This document shows positions 1-11,333 of a stretch of DNA of 64,000 nucleotides, in pieces. Below the pieces are notes generated by a model. It saw only the letters and a program-made list of their open reading frames with translations, ran no database searches and was not told where the DNA came from. Position 1 is the first letter of the stretch; each line of letters opens with the position of its first letter. Position numbers and translations under genes: made by a program. Origin of the DNA: Flectonema sp. DT1601 (Eukaryota; Euglenozoa; Diplonemea; Diplonemida; Diplonemidae); assembly GCA_964019425.1 (NCBI GenBank), contig OZ025824.1:1-64000 (forward strand). Direction: 5' to 3'.

Positions 1-3000
1 GGGTCGTTTGCGGCTGCCCCTTCCGTTTGCGGCCTGTTTGCGGACCGTTTGCGGGTTTGCGGTCGTTTTGCGGGTTTGCGGTGTTTGCGGCGTTTGCTGA
101 TTTGCGGGCCTGTGCGGAGTTTGCGGCTGTTTGCGGCTCCTGTTTGCGGAAGGTTTGCGGTGTTTGCGGCGTTTGCGGTCGTTTGTGCGGGTATTTGCGG
201 CCCGATGGGTTTGCGGTGCGCGTTTGCGGGTTTGCGGGCTCTTCGCTTTGCGGCGTTTGCGGCGTTTGCGGGTTTGCGGTCCGTTTTTTGCGGGTTTGCG
301 GGTTTAGCGGTCGTTTGCGGCGTTTGCGGGTTTGCGGCGTTTGCTGGTTTGCGGCTGTTTCTGCGGGTTACGTGTTTGCGGGTTTGCGGCTCATCCGTTT
401 TGCGGCGCTTGTTTGCGGGTTTGCGTGTTTGCGGAGTTTTGCGGGCGGGTTTGCGGGTTTGCGGGTTTGCGGGTTTGCGGGTTTGCGGGTTTGCGGGTTT
501 GCGGGTTTGCGGGTTTGCGGGTTTGCGGGTTTGCGGGTTTGCGGGTTTGCGGGTTTGCGGGTTTGCGGGTTTGCGGGTTTGCGGGTTTGCGGGTTTGCGG
601 GTTTGCGGGTTTGCGGGTTTGCGGGTTTGCGGGTTTGCGGGTTTGCGGGTTTGCGGGTTTGCGGGTTTGCGGGTTTGCGGGTTTGCGGGTTTGCGGGTTT
701 GCGGGTTTGCGGGTTTGCGGGTTTGCGGGTTTGCGGGTTTGCGGGTTTGCGGGTTTGCGGGTTTGCGGGTTTGCGGGTTTGCGGGTTTGCGGGTTTGCGG
801 GTTTGCGGGTTTGCGGGTTTGCGGGTTTGCGGGTTTGCGGGTTTGCGGGTTTGCGGGTTTGCGGGTTTGCGGGTTTGCGGGTTTGCGGGTTTGCGGGTTT
901 GCGGGTTTGCGGGTTTGCGGGTTTGCGGGTTTGCGGGTTTGCGGGTTTGCGGGTTTGCGGGTTTGCGGGTTTGCGGGTTTGCGGGTTTGCGGGTTTGCGG
1001 GTTTGCGGGTTTGCGGGTTTGCGGGTTTGCGGGTTTGCGGGTTTGCGGGTTTGCGGGTTTGCGGGTTTGCGGGTTTGCGGGTTTGCGGGTTTGCGGGTTT
1101 GCGGGTTTGCGGGTTTGCGGGTTTGCGGGTTTGCGGGTTTGCGGGTTTGCGGGTTTGCGGGTTTGCGGGTTTGCGGGTTTGCGGGTTTGCGGGTTTGCGG
1201 GTTTGCGGGTTTGCGGGTTTGCGGGTTTGCGGGTTTGCGGGTTTGCGGGTTTGCGGGTTTGCGGGTTTGCGGGTTTGCGGGTTTGCGGGTTTGCGGGTTT
1301 GCGGGTTTGCGGGTTTGCGGGTTTGCGGGTTTGCGGGTTTGCGGGTTTGCGGGTTTGCGGGTTTGCGGGTTTGCGGGTTTGCGGGTTTGCGGGTTTGCGG
1401 GTTTGCGGGTTTGCGGGTTTGCGGGTTTGCGGGTTTGCGGGTTTGCGGGTTTGCGGGTTTGCGGGTTTGCGGGTTTGCGGGTTTGCGGGTTTGCGGGTTT
1501 GCGGGTTTGCGGGTTTGCGGGTTTGCGGGTTTGCGGGTTTGCGGGTTTGCGGGTTTGCGGGTTTGCGGGTTTGCGGGTTTGCGGGTTTGCGGGTTTGCGG
1601 GTTTGCGGGTTTGCGGGTTTGCGGGTTTGCGGGTTTGCGGGTTTGCGGGTTTGCGGGTTTGCGGGTTTGCGGGTTTGCGGGTTTGCGGGTTTGCGGGTTT
1701 GCGGGTTTGCGGGTTTGCGGGTTTGCGGGTTTGCGGGTTTGCGGGTTTGCGGGTTTGCGGGTTTGCGGGTTTGCGGGTTTGCGGGTTTGCGGGTTTGCGG
1801 GTTTGCGGGTTTGCGGGTTTGCGGGTTTGCGGGTTTGCGGGTTTGCGGGTTTGCGGGTTTGCGGGTTTGCGGGTTTGCGGGTTTGCGGGTTTGCGGGTTT
1901 GCGGGTTTGCGGGTTTGCGGGTTTGCGGGTTTGCGGGTTTGCGGGTTTGCGGGTTTGCGGGTTTGCGGGTTTGCGGGTTTGCGGGTTTGCGGGTTTGCGG
2001 GTTTGCGGGTTTGCGGGTTTGCGGGTTTGCGGGTTTGCGGGTTTGCGGGTTTGCGGGTTTGCGGGTTTGCGGGTTTGCGGGTTTGCGGGTTTGCGGGTTT
2101 GCGGGTTTGCGGGTTTGCGGGTTTGCGGGTTTGCGGGTTTGCGGGTTTGCGGGTTTGCGGGTTTGCGGGTTTGCGGGTTTGCGGGTTTGCGGGTTTGCGG
2201 GTTTGCGGGTTTGCGGGTTTGCGGGTTTGCGGGTTTGCGGGTTTGCGGGTTTGCGGGTTTGCGGGTTTGCGGGTTTGCGGGTTTGCGGGTTTGCGGGTTT
2301 GCGGGTTTGCGGGTTTGCGGGTTTGCGGGTTTGCGGGTTTGCGGGTTTGCGGGTTTGCGGGTTTGCGGGTTTGCGGGTTTGCGGGTTTGCGGGTTTGCGG
2401 GTTTGCGGGTTTGCGGGTTTGCGGGTTTGCGGGTTTGCGGGTTTGCGGGTTTGCGGGTTTGCGGGTTTGCGGGTTTGCGGGTTTGCGGGTTTGCGGGTTT
2501 GCGGGTTTGCGGGTTTGCGGGTTTGCGGGTTTGCGGGTTTGCGGGTTTGCGGGTTTGCGGGTTTGCGGGTTTGCGGGTTTGCGGGTTTGCGGGTTTGCGG
2601 GTTTGCGGGTTTGCGGGTTTGCGGGTTTGCGGGTTTGCGGGTTTGCGGGTTTGCGGGTTTGCGGGTTTGCGGGTTTGCGGGTTTGCGGGTTTGCGGGTTT
2701 GCGGGTTTGCGGGTTTGCGGGTTTGCGGGTTTGCGGGTTTGCGGGTTTGCGGGTTTGCGGGTTTGCGGGTTTGCGGGTTTGCGGGTTTGCGGGTTTGCGG
2801 GTTTGCGGGTTTGCGGGTTTGCGGGTTTGCGGGTTTGCGGGTTTGCGGGTTTGCGGGTTTGCGGGTTTGCGGGTTTGCGGGTTTGCGGGTTTGCGGGTTT
2901 GCGGGTTTGCGGGTTTGCGGGTTTGCGGGTTTGCGGGTTTGCGGGTTTGCGGGTTTGCGGGTTTGCGGGTTTGCGGGTTTGCGGGTTTGCGGGTTTGCGG

Positions 3001-6000
3001 GTTTGCGGGTTTGCGGGTTTGCGGGTTTGCGGGTTTGCGGGTTTGCGGGTTTGCGGGTTTGCGGGTTTGCGGGTTTGCGGGTTTGCGGGTTTGCGGGTTT
3101 GCGGGTTTGCGGGTTTGCGGGTTTGCGGGTTTGCGGGTTTGCGGGTTTGCGGGTTTGCGGGTTTGCGGGTTTGCGGGTTTGCGGGTTTGCGGGTTTGCGG
3201 GTTTGCGGGTTTGCGGGTTTGCGGGTTTGCGGGTTTGCGGGTTTGCGGGTTTGCGGGTTTGCGGGTTTGCGGGTTTGCGGGTTTGCGGGTTTGCGGGTTT
3301 GCGGGTTTGCGGGTTTGCGGGTTTGCGGGTTTGCGGGTTTGCGGGTTTGCGGGTTTGCGGGTTTGCGGGTTTGCGGGTTTGCGGGTTTGCGGGTTTGCGG
3401 GTTTGCGGGTTTGCGGGTTTGCGGGTTTGCGGGTTTGCGGGTTTGCGGGTTTGCGGGTTTGCGGGTTTGCGGGTTTGCGGGTTTGCGGGTTTGCGGGTTT
3501 GCGGGTTTGCGGGTTTGCGGGTTTGCGGGTTTGCGGGTTTGCGGGTTTGCGGGTTTGCGGGTTTGCGGGTTTGCGGGTTTGCGGGTTTGCGGGTTTGCGG
3601 GTTTGCGGGTTTGCGGGTTTGCGGGTTTGCGGGTTTGCGGGTTTGCGGGTTTGCGGGTTTGCGGGTTTGCGGGTTTGCGGGTTTGCGGGTTTGCGGGTTT
3701 GCGGGTTTGCGGGTTTGCGGGTTTGCGGGTTTGCGGGTTTGCGGGTTTGCGGGTTTGCGGGTTTGCGGGTTTGCGGGTTTGCGGGTTTGCGGGTTTGCGG
3801 GTTTGCGGGTTTGCGGGTTTGCGGGTTTGCGGGTTTGCGGGTTTGCGGGTTTGCGGGTTTGCGGGTTTGCGGGTTTGCGGGTTTGCGGGTTTGCGGGTTT
3901 GCGGGTTTGCGGGTTTGCGGGTTTGCGGGTTTGCGGGTTTGCGGGTTTGCGGGTTTGCGGGTTTGCGGGTTTGCGGGTTTGCGGGTTTGCGGGTTTGCGG
4001 GTTTGCGGGTTTGCGGGTTTGCGGGTTTGCGGGTTTGCGGGTTTGCGGGTTTGCGGGTTTGCGGGTTTGCGGGTTTGCGGGTTTGCGGGTTTGCGGGTTT
4101 GCGGGTTTGCGGGTTTGCGGGTTTGCGGGTTTGCGGGTTTGCGGGTTTGCGGGTTTGCGGGTTTGCGGGTTTGCGGGTTTGCGGGTTTGCGGGTTTGCGG
4201 GTTTGCGGGTTTGCGGGTTTGCGGGTTTGCGGGTTTGCGGGTTTGCGGGTTTGCGGGTTTGCGGGTTTGCGGGTTTGCGGGTTTGCGGGTTTGCGGGTTT
4301 GCGGGTTTGCGGGTTTGCGGGTTTGCGGGTTTGCGGGTTTGCGGGTTTGCGGGTTTGCGGGTTTGCGGGTTTGCGGGTTTGCGGGTTTGCGGGTTTGCGG
4401 GTTTGCGGGTTTGCGGGTTTGCGGGTTTGCGGGTTTGCGGGTTTGCGGGTTTGCGGGTTTGCGGGTTTGCGGGTTTGCGGGTTTGCGGGTTTGCGGGTTT
4501 GCGGGTTTGCGGGTTTGCGGGTTTGCGGGTTTGCGGGTTTGCGGGTTTGCGGGTTTGCGGGTTTGCGGGTTTGCGGGTTTGCGGGTTTGCGGGTTTGCGG
4601 TTTGCGGGTTTGCGGGGTTTGCGGGTTTGCGGGTTTGCGGGTTTGCGGGTTTGCGGGTTTGCGGTTTGCGGTTTGCGGGTTTTGCGGGTTTGCGGTTTGC
4701 GGTTCGTTTGCGGTTTGCGGTTTGCGGGTTGCGGGTTTGCGGGTTTGCGGGTTTGCGGGTTTGCGTGCGTTTGCGGGTTTGCGGGTTTGCGGTTGCGGTT
4801 TGCGGGTTTGCGGTTTTGCGGGTTTGCGGGTTCGTTTGCGGGTTTGCGGGTTTGCGGGTTTGCGGTTTCGTTTGCGGGTTTGCGGTTTGCGGTTTGCGGG
4901 TTTGCGGGTTTGCGGTTTGCGGGTTTTGCGGGTTTGCGGGTTTGCGGGTTTGCGTTGCGGTTTGCGGGTTTGCGGGTTTGCGGGTTTGCGGTTTCGGGTT
5001 TGCGGGTTTGCGGGTTGCGGTTGCGGGTTTGCGGGTTTGCGGGTTTGCGGGTTTGCGGTTCGGTTTGCGGGTTTGCGGGTTTGCGGGTTTGCGTTGCGGT
5101 TTGCGGGTTTGCGGTTTGCGGTTTGCGGGTTTGCGGTTCGTTTGCGGTTTGCGGGTTTGCGGGTTTGCGGTTTGCGGTTGCGGTTTGCGGGTTTGCGGGT
5201 TTGCGGGTTTGCGGGTTTGCGGGTTTGCGGGTTTGCGGGTTTGCGGGTTTGCGGGTTTGCGGGTTTGCGGGTTTGCGGGTTTGCGGGTTTGCGGGTTTGC
5301 GGGTTTGCGGGTTTGCGGGTTTGCGGGTTTGCGGGTTTGCGGGTTTGCGGGTTTGCGGGTTTGCGGGTTTGCGGGTTTGCGGGTTTGCGGGTTTGCGGGT
5401 TTGCGGGTTTGCGGGTTTGCGGGTTTGCGGGTTTGCGGGTTTGCGGGTTTGCGGGTTTGCGGGTTTGCGGGTTTGCGGGTTTGCGGGTTTGCGGGTTTGC
5501 GGGTTTGCGGGTTTGCGGGTTTGCGGGTTTGCGGGTTTGCGGGTTTGCGGGTTTGCGGGTTTGCGGGTTTGCGGGTTTGCGGGTTTGCGGGTTTGCGGGT
5601 TTGCGGGTTTGCGGGTTTGCGGGTTTGCGGGTTTGCGGGTTTGCGGGTTTGCGGGTTTGCGGGTTTGCGGGTTTGCGGGTTTGCGGGTTTGCGGGTTTGC
5701 GGGTTTGCGGGTTTGCGGGTTTGCGGGTTTGCGGGTTTGCGGGTTTGCGGGTTTGCGGGTTTGCGGGTTTGCGGGTTTGCGGGTTTGCGGGTTTGCGGGT
5801 TTGCGGGTTTGCGGGTTTGCGGGTTTGCGGGTTTGCGGGTTTGCGGGTTTGCGGGTTTGCGGGTTTGCGGGTTTGCGGGTTTGCGGGTTTGCGGGTTTGC
5901 GGGTTTGCGGGTTTGCGGGTTTGCGGGTTTGCGGGTTTGCGGGTTTGCGGGTTTGCGGGTTTGCGGGTTTGCGGGTTTGCGGGTTTGCGGGTTTGCGGGT

Positions 6001-8005
6001 TTGCGGGTTTGCGGGTTTGCGGGTTTGCGGGTTTGCGGGTTTGCGGGTTTGCGGGTTTGCGGGTTTGCGGGTTTGCGGGTTTGCGGGTTTGCGGGTTTGC
6101 GGGTTTGCGGGTTTGCGGGTTTGCGGGTTTGCGGGTTTGCGGGTTTGCGGGTTTGCGGGTTTGCGGGTTTGCGGGTTTGCGGGTTTGCGGGTTTGCGGGT
6201 TTGCGGGTTTGCGGGTTTGCGGGTTTGCGGGTTTGCGGGTTTGCGGGTTTGCGGGTTTGCGGGTTTGCGGGTTTGCGGGTTTGCGGGTTTGCGGGTTTGC
6301 GGGTTTGCGGGTTTGCGGGTTTGCGGGTTTGCGGGTTTGCGGGTTTGCGGGTTTGCGGGTTTGCGGGTTTGCGGGTTTGCGGGTTTGCGGGTTTGCGGGT
6401 TTGCGGGTTTGCGGGTTTGCGGGTTTGCGGGTTTGCGGGTTTGCGGGTTTGCGGGTTTGCGGGTTTGCGGGTTTGCGGGTTTGCGGGTTTGCGGGTTTGC
6501 GGGTTTGCGGGTTTGCGGGTTTGCGGGTTTGCGGGTTTGCGGGTTTGCGGGTTTGCGGGTTTGCGGGTTTGCGGGTTTGCGGGTTTGCGGGTTTGCGGGT
6601 TTGCGGGTTTGCGGGTTTGCGGGTTTGCGGGTTTGCGGGTTTGCGGGTTTGCGGGTTTGCGGGTTTGCGGGTTTGCGGGTTTGCGGGTTTGCGGGTTTGC
6701 GGGTTTGCGGGTTTGCGGGTTTGCGGGTTTGCGGGTTTGCGGGTTTGCGGGTTTGCGGGTTTGCGGGTTTGCGGGTTTGCGGGTTTGCGGGTTTGCGGGT
6801 TTGCGGGTTTGCGGGTTTGCGGGTTTGCGGGTTTGCGGGTTTGCGGGTTTGCGGGTTTGCGGGTTTGCGGGTTTGCGGGTTTGCGGGTTTGCGGGTTTGC
6901 GGGTTTGCGGGTTTGCGGGTTTGCGGGTTTGCGGGTTTGCGGGTTTGCGGGTTTGCGGGTTTGCGGGTTTGCGGGTTTGCGGGTTTGCGGGTTTGCGGGT
7001 TTGCGGGTTTGCGGGTTTGCGGGTTTGCGGGTTTGCGGGTTTGCGGGTTTGCGGGTTTGCGGGTTTGCGGGTTTGCGGGTTTGCGGGTTTGCGGGTTTGC
7101 GGGTTTGCGGGTTTGCGGGTTTGCGGGTTTGCGGGTTTGCGGGTTTGCGGGTTTGCGGGTTTGCGGGTTTGCGGGTTTGCGGGTTTGCGGGTTTGCGGGT
7201 TTGCGGGTTTGCGGGTTTGCGGGTTTGCGGGTTTGCGGGTTTGCGGGTTTGCGGGTTTGCGGGTTTGCGGGTTTGCGGGTTTGCGGGTTTGCGGGTTTGC
7301 GGGTTTGCGGGTTTGCGGGTTTGCGGGTTTGCGGGTTTGCGGGTTTGCGGGTTTGCGGGTTTGCGGGTTTGCGGGTTTGCGGGTTTGCGGGTTTGCGGGT
7401 TTGCGGGTTTGCGGGTTTGCGGGTTTGCGGGTTTGCGGGTTTGCGGGTTTGCGGGTTTGCGGGTTTGCGGGTTTGCGGGTTTGCGGGTTTGCGGGTTTGC
7501 GGGTTTGCGGGTTTGCGGGTTTGCGGGTTTGCGGGTTTGCGGGTTTGCGGGTTTGCGGGTTTGCGGGTTTGCGGGTTTGCGGGTTTGCGGGTTTGCGGGT
7601 TTGCGGGTTTGCGGGTTTGCGGGTTTGCGGGTTTGCGGGTTTGCGGGTTTGCGGGTTTGCGGGTTTGCGGGTTTGCGGGTTTGCGGGTTTGCGGGTTTGC
7701 GGGTTTGCGGGTTTGCGGGTTTGCGGGTTTGCGGGTTTGCGGGTTTGCGGGTTTGCGGGTTTGCGGGTTTGCGGGTTTGCGGGTTTGCGGGTTTGCGGGT
7801 TTGCGGGTTTGCGGGTTTGCGGGTTTGCGGGTTTGCGGGTTTGCGGGTTTGCGGGTTTGCGGGTTTGCGGGTTTGCGGGTTTGCGGGTTTGCGGGTTTGC
7901 GGGTTTGCGGGTTTGCGGGTTTGCGGGTTTGCGGGTTTGCGGGTTTGCGGGTTTGCGGGTTTGCGGGTTTGCGGGTTTGCGGGTTTGCGGGTTGCGGGTT
8001 TGCGG
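1..8005 (+). repeat. Giant TTTGCGGG octamer satellite array
   Basis: This is a tandem array of the 8-bp unit TTTGCGGG, G-rich on the plus strand. From about 444 to 4600 it is essentially perfect (roughly 520 units), and again from about 5180 to 7990 (roughly 350 units). Positions 1-440 are a degenerate version with many TTTGCGGC-like and shortened units. Positions 4600-5180 form a second degenerate block of 4-9 bp variants. The last units before 8006 include one 7-mer. Eight is not a multiple of three and the unit creates no stop codon, so every plus frame and at least one minus frame is open throughout. Those frames encode endless octapeptides and are not genes. The motif resembles a telomeric G-strand, but its orientation is wrong for a chromosome end on the left. 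Confidence 0.97.
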
Positions 8006-8154
8006 GGAATCACCCTTATCAGTCTGCCATATTTATTTGAAACTATAGAACAAGGTATTGTAATTTGTATGAATGAACTAATGTAAAGATAATTACACGA
8101 TATGCTAATGCGTAGGGGTGGTTACTGAGTAATGGCGCTTGGCCACGACCCGGC
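8006..8154 (-). repeat. Outer A arm of YR element copy 1
   Basis: This 149-bp terminal segment is repeated without visible difference at 8497-8645, which is the inner A' arm. The inner arm overlaps the 3' end of the RT-RNase H ORF. The outer arm abuts the end of the octamer array. Confidence 0.9.
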
Positions 8155-8175
8155 GTGGTGGGAAGGGTGGGTGGG

Positions 8176-8496
8176 ATTACTTTATTTATTAAGGGAGTAC
8201 GAAAAGGAGAAAGAGAGCCTATAGAAGTAATGAAAGATGAAATGCGGGTACTTTAAATGTAGCGAAACGTAAATATCGAATGTTTATTAACGATCGTAAG
8301 TATCGCTGATGCTCCTTTCTCGAACGTGTTGCGGCTTATGTTTGAAACAAAATGTGCTGTTTTTCTAGATGTTTTCTTATTCTTTATTTTATATTGCGTA
8401 CGAGTTGTTTATGCTTTCTTTTGGATAAACGGTAATGTATTTATAAACGATGAGAGGTAGAAATGGCCGACGGATGGTTGATTCCCACGTGACGGG
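8176..8496 (-). repeat. B arm of YR element copy 1 (partner at 12624-12944)
   Basis: This 321-bp segment recurs at 12624-12944 with about one visible difference. The partner copy lies just upstream of the gag-like ORF and forms the right end of the element. It therefore probably holds the promoter and leader of the element transcript (inference). Confidence 0.9.
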
Positions 8497-8595
8497 GGAA
8501 TCACCCTTATCAGTCTGCCATATTTATTTGAAACTATAGAACAAGGTATTGTAATTTGTATGAATGAACTAATGTAAAGATAATTACACGATATG

Positions 8596-10281
8596 CTAAT
8601 GCGTAGGGGTGGTTACTGAGTAATGGCGCTTGGCCACGACCCGGCTACCACCACCACCGCGCAAGTTGAAGAATCGCCCCAGCGCAAGTTTTGCATCAGC
8701 AAGTAGCTTTGGCTGGTTAAGATTAGTTGGAGTGCTCCGTGAAGGATAGTCTGCAGGATTGCATTTTGTTGACACCCATGAGATTGTGTATGCGCAACCT
8801 ATCCTTTGTAAGTGATTGAGAGATCCTATAACCTTCCTGTTTAGATCGTAAGAGCGTGAGGACATCCCCTTTTTGGTTGAGAAGGCAACTGTAGTATTAT
8901 CAACGTAGATATCGATGTGAGATGCTTCTTCAACTGTCTGCAGCGAGAGGTGCAGCGCCTTAGCCTCAAGAATATTAATGTGCTTCTCGCCCTCTATCGT
9001 AGTCCAGCGTTGCCCCAGAATCTTCATCTCTGCTTGTTTAGAAATAATAACTGCACCCCATCCGGTGTTAGAAGCGTCAACAAACATCATAATAGAGCCG
9101 TCATCAGAGAAGGACTTGATCTCTCGAATCTGTGATACCTCACCAACCCACTGCTCTATCTGTTTCCTGACCGAGATCGGAATGCTAATGCAATCGTTAA
9201 CGTCGCAAACCCCCCGATTGAGTGAATTTGTTATTCTTCGAAAGAACTTTAACGCGTACCAGAAGTTACCTGGGTGAACCCTCGTAATTGCAGAAGCATG
9301 CAGAAGCCTCCCTGCTAAGCTTTCAACACCCCCTGCTGTAGGATTAGTAAGATCTGAGTCCTGGATCTTGTTGCGTAGCTTCTTCGCTACCGATACCGTA
9401 TGGTCAAGATGATTAAAATGAACACCCAAAAAGTCATAGTCTGTAGCAGCCCGGATAGTTTCAGCTGCTTTCCATGTCACATTACAGTCAGCTGCTATTT
9501 TGTTAACACCATCTGTAGCTGCCTCGACCTTATCAAGATCACCAGATATTCTAATATTATCTATCCATATGTCAGTTACGACACCTTTGTAAGTAAACTC
9601 AGGCTTAGCATATGTTGGATCGCCTGCCACTGTAGCAGTCAAAGTGTGCATGATCTCGGGCGCTGCTACGTGTCCCATTGGCAGCCTCGTTAGTTCAAAC
9701 CAATTATGTGCACTATCTTGAAACCTGAAGAATCTTCTCGATGCCTGAGGGATCGGTACTTGGTAAAAGCCTGTTCTTAAGTCCCATTGGGATGCGACCT
9801 CCTTCTCCGTCCGATCAAGATAACATGAAATGTGCCCAAGTGGAACTTTCGGATCATAGCCTAAGCTCCTAGCCTGCTGGTTTGCCTCCCTCGTCCATAA
9901 TATAAACCTTTGCCTGTTTGCTCCTTGCCGCTCTTCTAATACAGTAAATGGGATCGATTCGAGTTCTCCAGGGCCGCCTGCCTGGGTAGCGATACCTGCC
10001 TCTACAAGTTTGTTCGCATGCTCAGTCTGTAATTCTGACCTCTTGTTTCCCTTTCTGTAGCTAATCTTGCCTTTCCTTGGGTTAAATGTTAAGTTGCAGA
10101 CTTCTTTAAATCTTTTGAGGGTTTCTTTTGTCATCATCTTCTCCACCTTCTGAATCTCCAGCGGCTTAACAGGGTGAACGTGAAGTGGACTCGATCGCTC
10201 CTCCCCCGTCGTCGGTATTCTAGTAATCTTCGACTTTCGTGTGAAGTTCTGCATCACCCGCCTAACCATCGTTGCACTCAT
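8596..10281 (-). CDS. Reverse transcriptase-RNase H of YR element copy 1
   Basis: This is a 561-residue RT-RNase H. I take the ATG at 10281, which overlaps the recombinase stop. The same frame stays open for 374 more codons upstream, but those lie across the recombinase gene and read as a shadow. The RT palm is around the QWDLRTGFYQVPIP and PMGHVAAPE blocks and the catalytic WIDN block. The RNase H follows, with FVDASNTGWGA, INILEAKAL, IYVDNTT and NPADYPSR. The ADxxSR ending is typical of DIRS-order RNase H. The 3' end of the ORF lies inside the A' arm. It would copy the element transcript into the DNA circle used by the recombinase. Confidence 0.88.
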   Translation of the reverse strand: MSATMVRRVMQNFTRKSKITRIPTTGEERSSPLHVHPVKPLEIQKVEKMMTKETLKRFKEVCNLTFNPRKGKISYRKGNKRSELQTEHANKLVEAGIATQAGGPGELESIPFTVLEERQGANRQRFILWTREANQQARSLGYDPKVPLGHISCYLDRTEKEVASQWDLRTGFYQVPIPQASRRFFRFQDSAHNWFELTRLPMGHVAAPEIMHTLTATVAGDPTYAKPEFTYKGVVTDIWIDNIRISGDLDKVEAATDGVNKIAADCNVTWKAAETIRAATDYDFLGVHFNHLDHTVSVAKKLRNKIQDSDLTNPTAGGVESLAGRLLHASAITRVHPGNFWYALKFFRRITNSLNRGVCDVNDCISIPISVRKQIEQWVGEVSQIREIKSFSDDGSIMMFVDASNTGWGAVIISKQAEMKILGQRWTTIEGEKHINILEAKALHLSLQTVEEASHIDIYVDNTTVAFSTKKGMSSRSYDLNRKVIGSLNHLQRIGCAYTISWVSTKCNPADYPSRSTPTNLNQPKLLADAKLALGRFFNLRGGGGSRVVAKRHYSVTTPTH

Positions 10282-11333
10282 AGGTGATTTGTTACCCGCT
10301 GGGTTTGTAGAGATACCGCGATGCTCTTGTCGGACCCTGCGTACCTCAGCGTTGTTTCTGAGACTTGTTCGTTTGACGTCTCGTGCTTCGCCAGTCTGCT
10401 GATGAGATACGTTGGGATGGCCCTCCTCGGGTTCTCCGCGTTGAAATTGAATATGTGTTGGATCGCACCTCTCTTCACACTGTGGCCGCTGTAGCCCTTC
10501 ATAGCTGGGTCCCGCTTCCACAAGACCCCGACCCTCGCCGTGTCGGTGCTGCAAAGGGTTTCGAACGGCGAGAGCTTCCTTATAAGTCTGTTGATTTCTT
10601 GGACTTGGTCGCCACTGATCACAACGAATCTTGACGTTGTGTAAGGGTTTCTCTTCTTTCCCTTTGGTGTTTGCCCCCAATCTATTATAACTTGCAGTGG
10701 ATCTAGGTTTATGAATTGCACTGACGATAACTTTGCCACTTCCCCCCATCGGGACATTGTCTTCCATGCTATGATCGCTGTCGCTTTGAGGTCGGGCTTT
10801 TGTTCCAACGCCCACTGCATCAGTACTTCCTTTTTGATAGGTGTTGCTTGGCTCTCCGGAATCGCCGCACCATCCGCCCTTAGAGCTGCTGCTAGGCTTC
10901 TGAGAGGCTGATTGTCCCTTCCTATCTTTTTCATTATTGCCGAGAGACCCTTCGCATAATTCAGAAGGCCCTGAGGCTTTGCCCCTGTTGCAACTGTAAA
11001 CAGAACCGCTGTGTCCGCATTGTTCGTCAGGTTCCGCTCGATCGCCCATTTCATGAACCGCGACCATAATCGTTTTCTCTGTTCTAGCGTTGACGGTGCC
11101 CACATCCCTTTCACTACGTTGTCCAGCTTTCCTAGTGCCCTGTTGACTGAGACCGGATCTTCTGGATGTGTTACCTTTGTGGGCTGCCTCCTCAAGATTC
11201 TTAGAACTGATTCCGCCATCACACCATTTCTTGTTATTAAGTCTCCGTGATGCGTTGCTCCAATTTGTTTTCCCAGTTTGTTGTACGGGGTAACGCCTGG
11301 CTGGGCCCAGGCGCCCCCACCTGCTGTTGGCAT
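10278..11333 (-). CDS. Tyrosine recombinase of YR element copy 1
   Basis: This is a 351-residue integrase-type tyrosine recombinase. The family catalytic set is visible: Arg195 in SRWGEV, His284 and Arg288 in GHSVKRG, His317 in LAKHE and Tyr331 in TLRYAG. A SAM-like core-binding region lies at roughly residues 60-170 (inferred from spacing). In this family the enzyme integrates a circular DNA copy by recombination at a short shared sequence instead of a DDE integrase reaction. The ORF starts one base after the gag-like stop and overlaps the RT ORF by four bases (ATGA). Confidence 0.9.
   Translation of the reverse strand: MPTAGGGAWAQPGVTPYNKLGKQIGATHHGDLITRNGVMAESVLRILRRQPTKVTHPEDPVSVNRALGKLDNVVKGMWAPSTLEQRKRLWSRFMKWAIERNLTNNADTAVLFTVATGAKPQGLLNYAKGLSAIMKKIGRDNQPLRSLAAALRADGAAIPESQATPIKKEVLMQWALEQKPDLKATAIIAWKTMSRWGEVAKLSSVQFINLDPLQVIIDWGQTPKGKKRNPYTTSRFVVISGDQVQEINRLIRKLSPFETLCSTDTARVGVLWKRDPAMKGYSGHSVKRGAIQHIFNFNAENPRRAIPTYLISRLAKHETSNEQVSETTLRYAGSDKSIAVSLQTQRVTNHL

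Noticed and set aside
1-8005. Telomere at the left end of the window
   Set aside because: The G-rich strand runs 5' to 3' away from the left end. A left telomere would show CCCGCAAA on the plus strand. I keep the motif as telomere-like only.
27-8086. Huge open frames (over 2500 codons) on both strands encoding LRVCGFAG or KPANPQTR repeats
   Set aside because: They are reading-frame products of a stop-free 8-bp satellite. All plus frames are open at once and composition is identical in every array. The same applies to frames at 12889-13455, 16967-17627 and 22432-22830.
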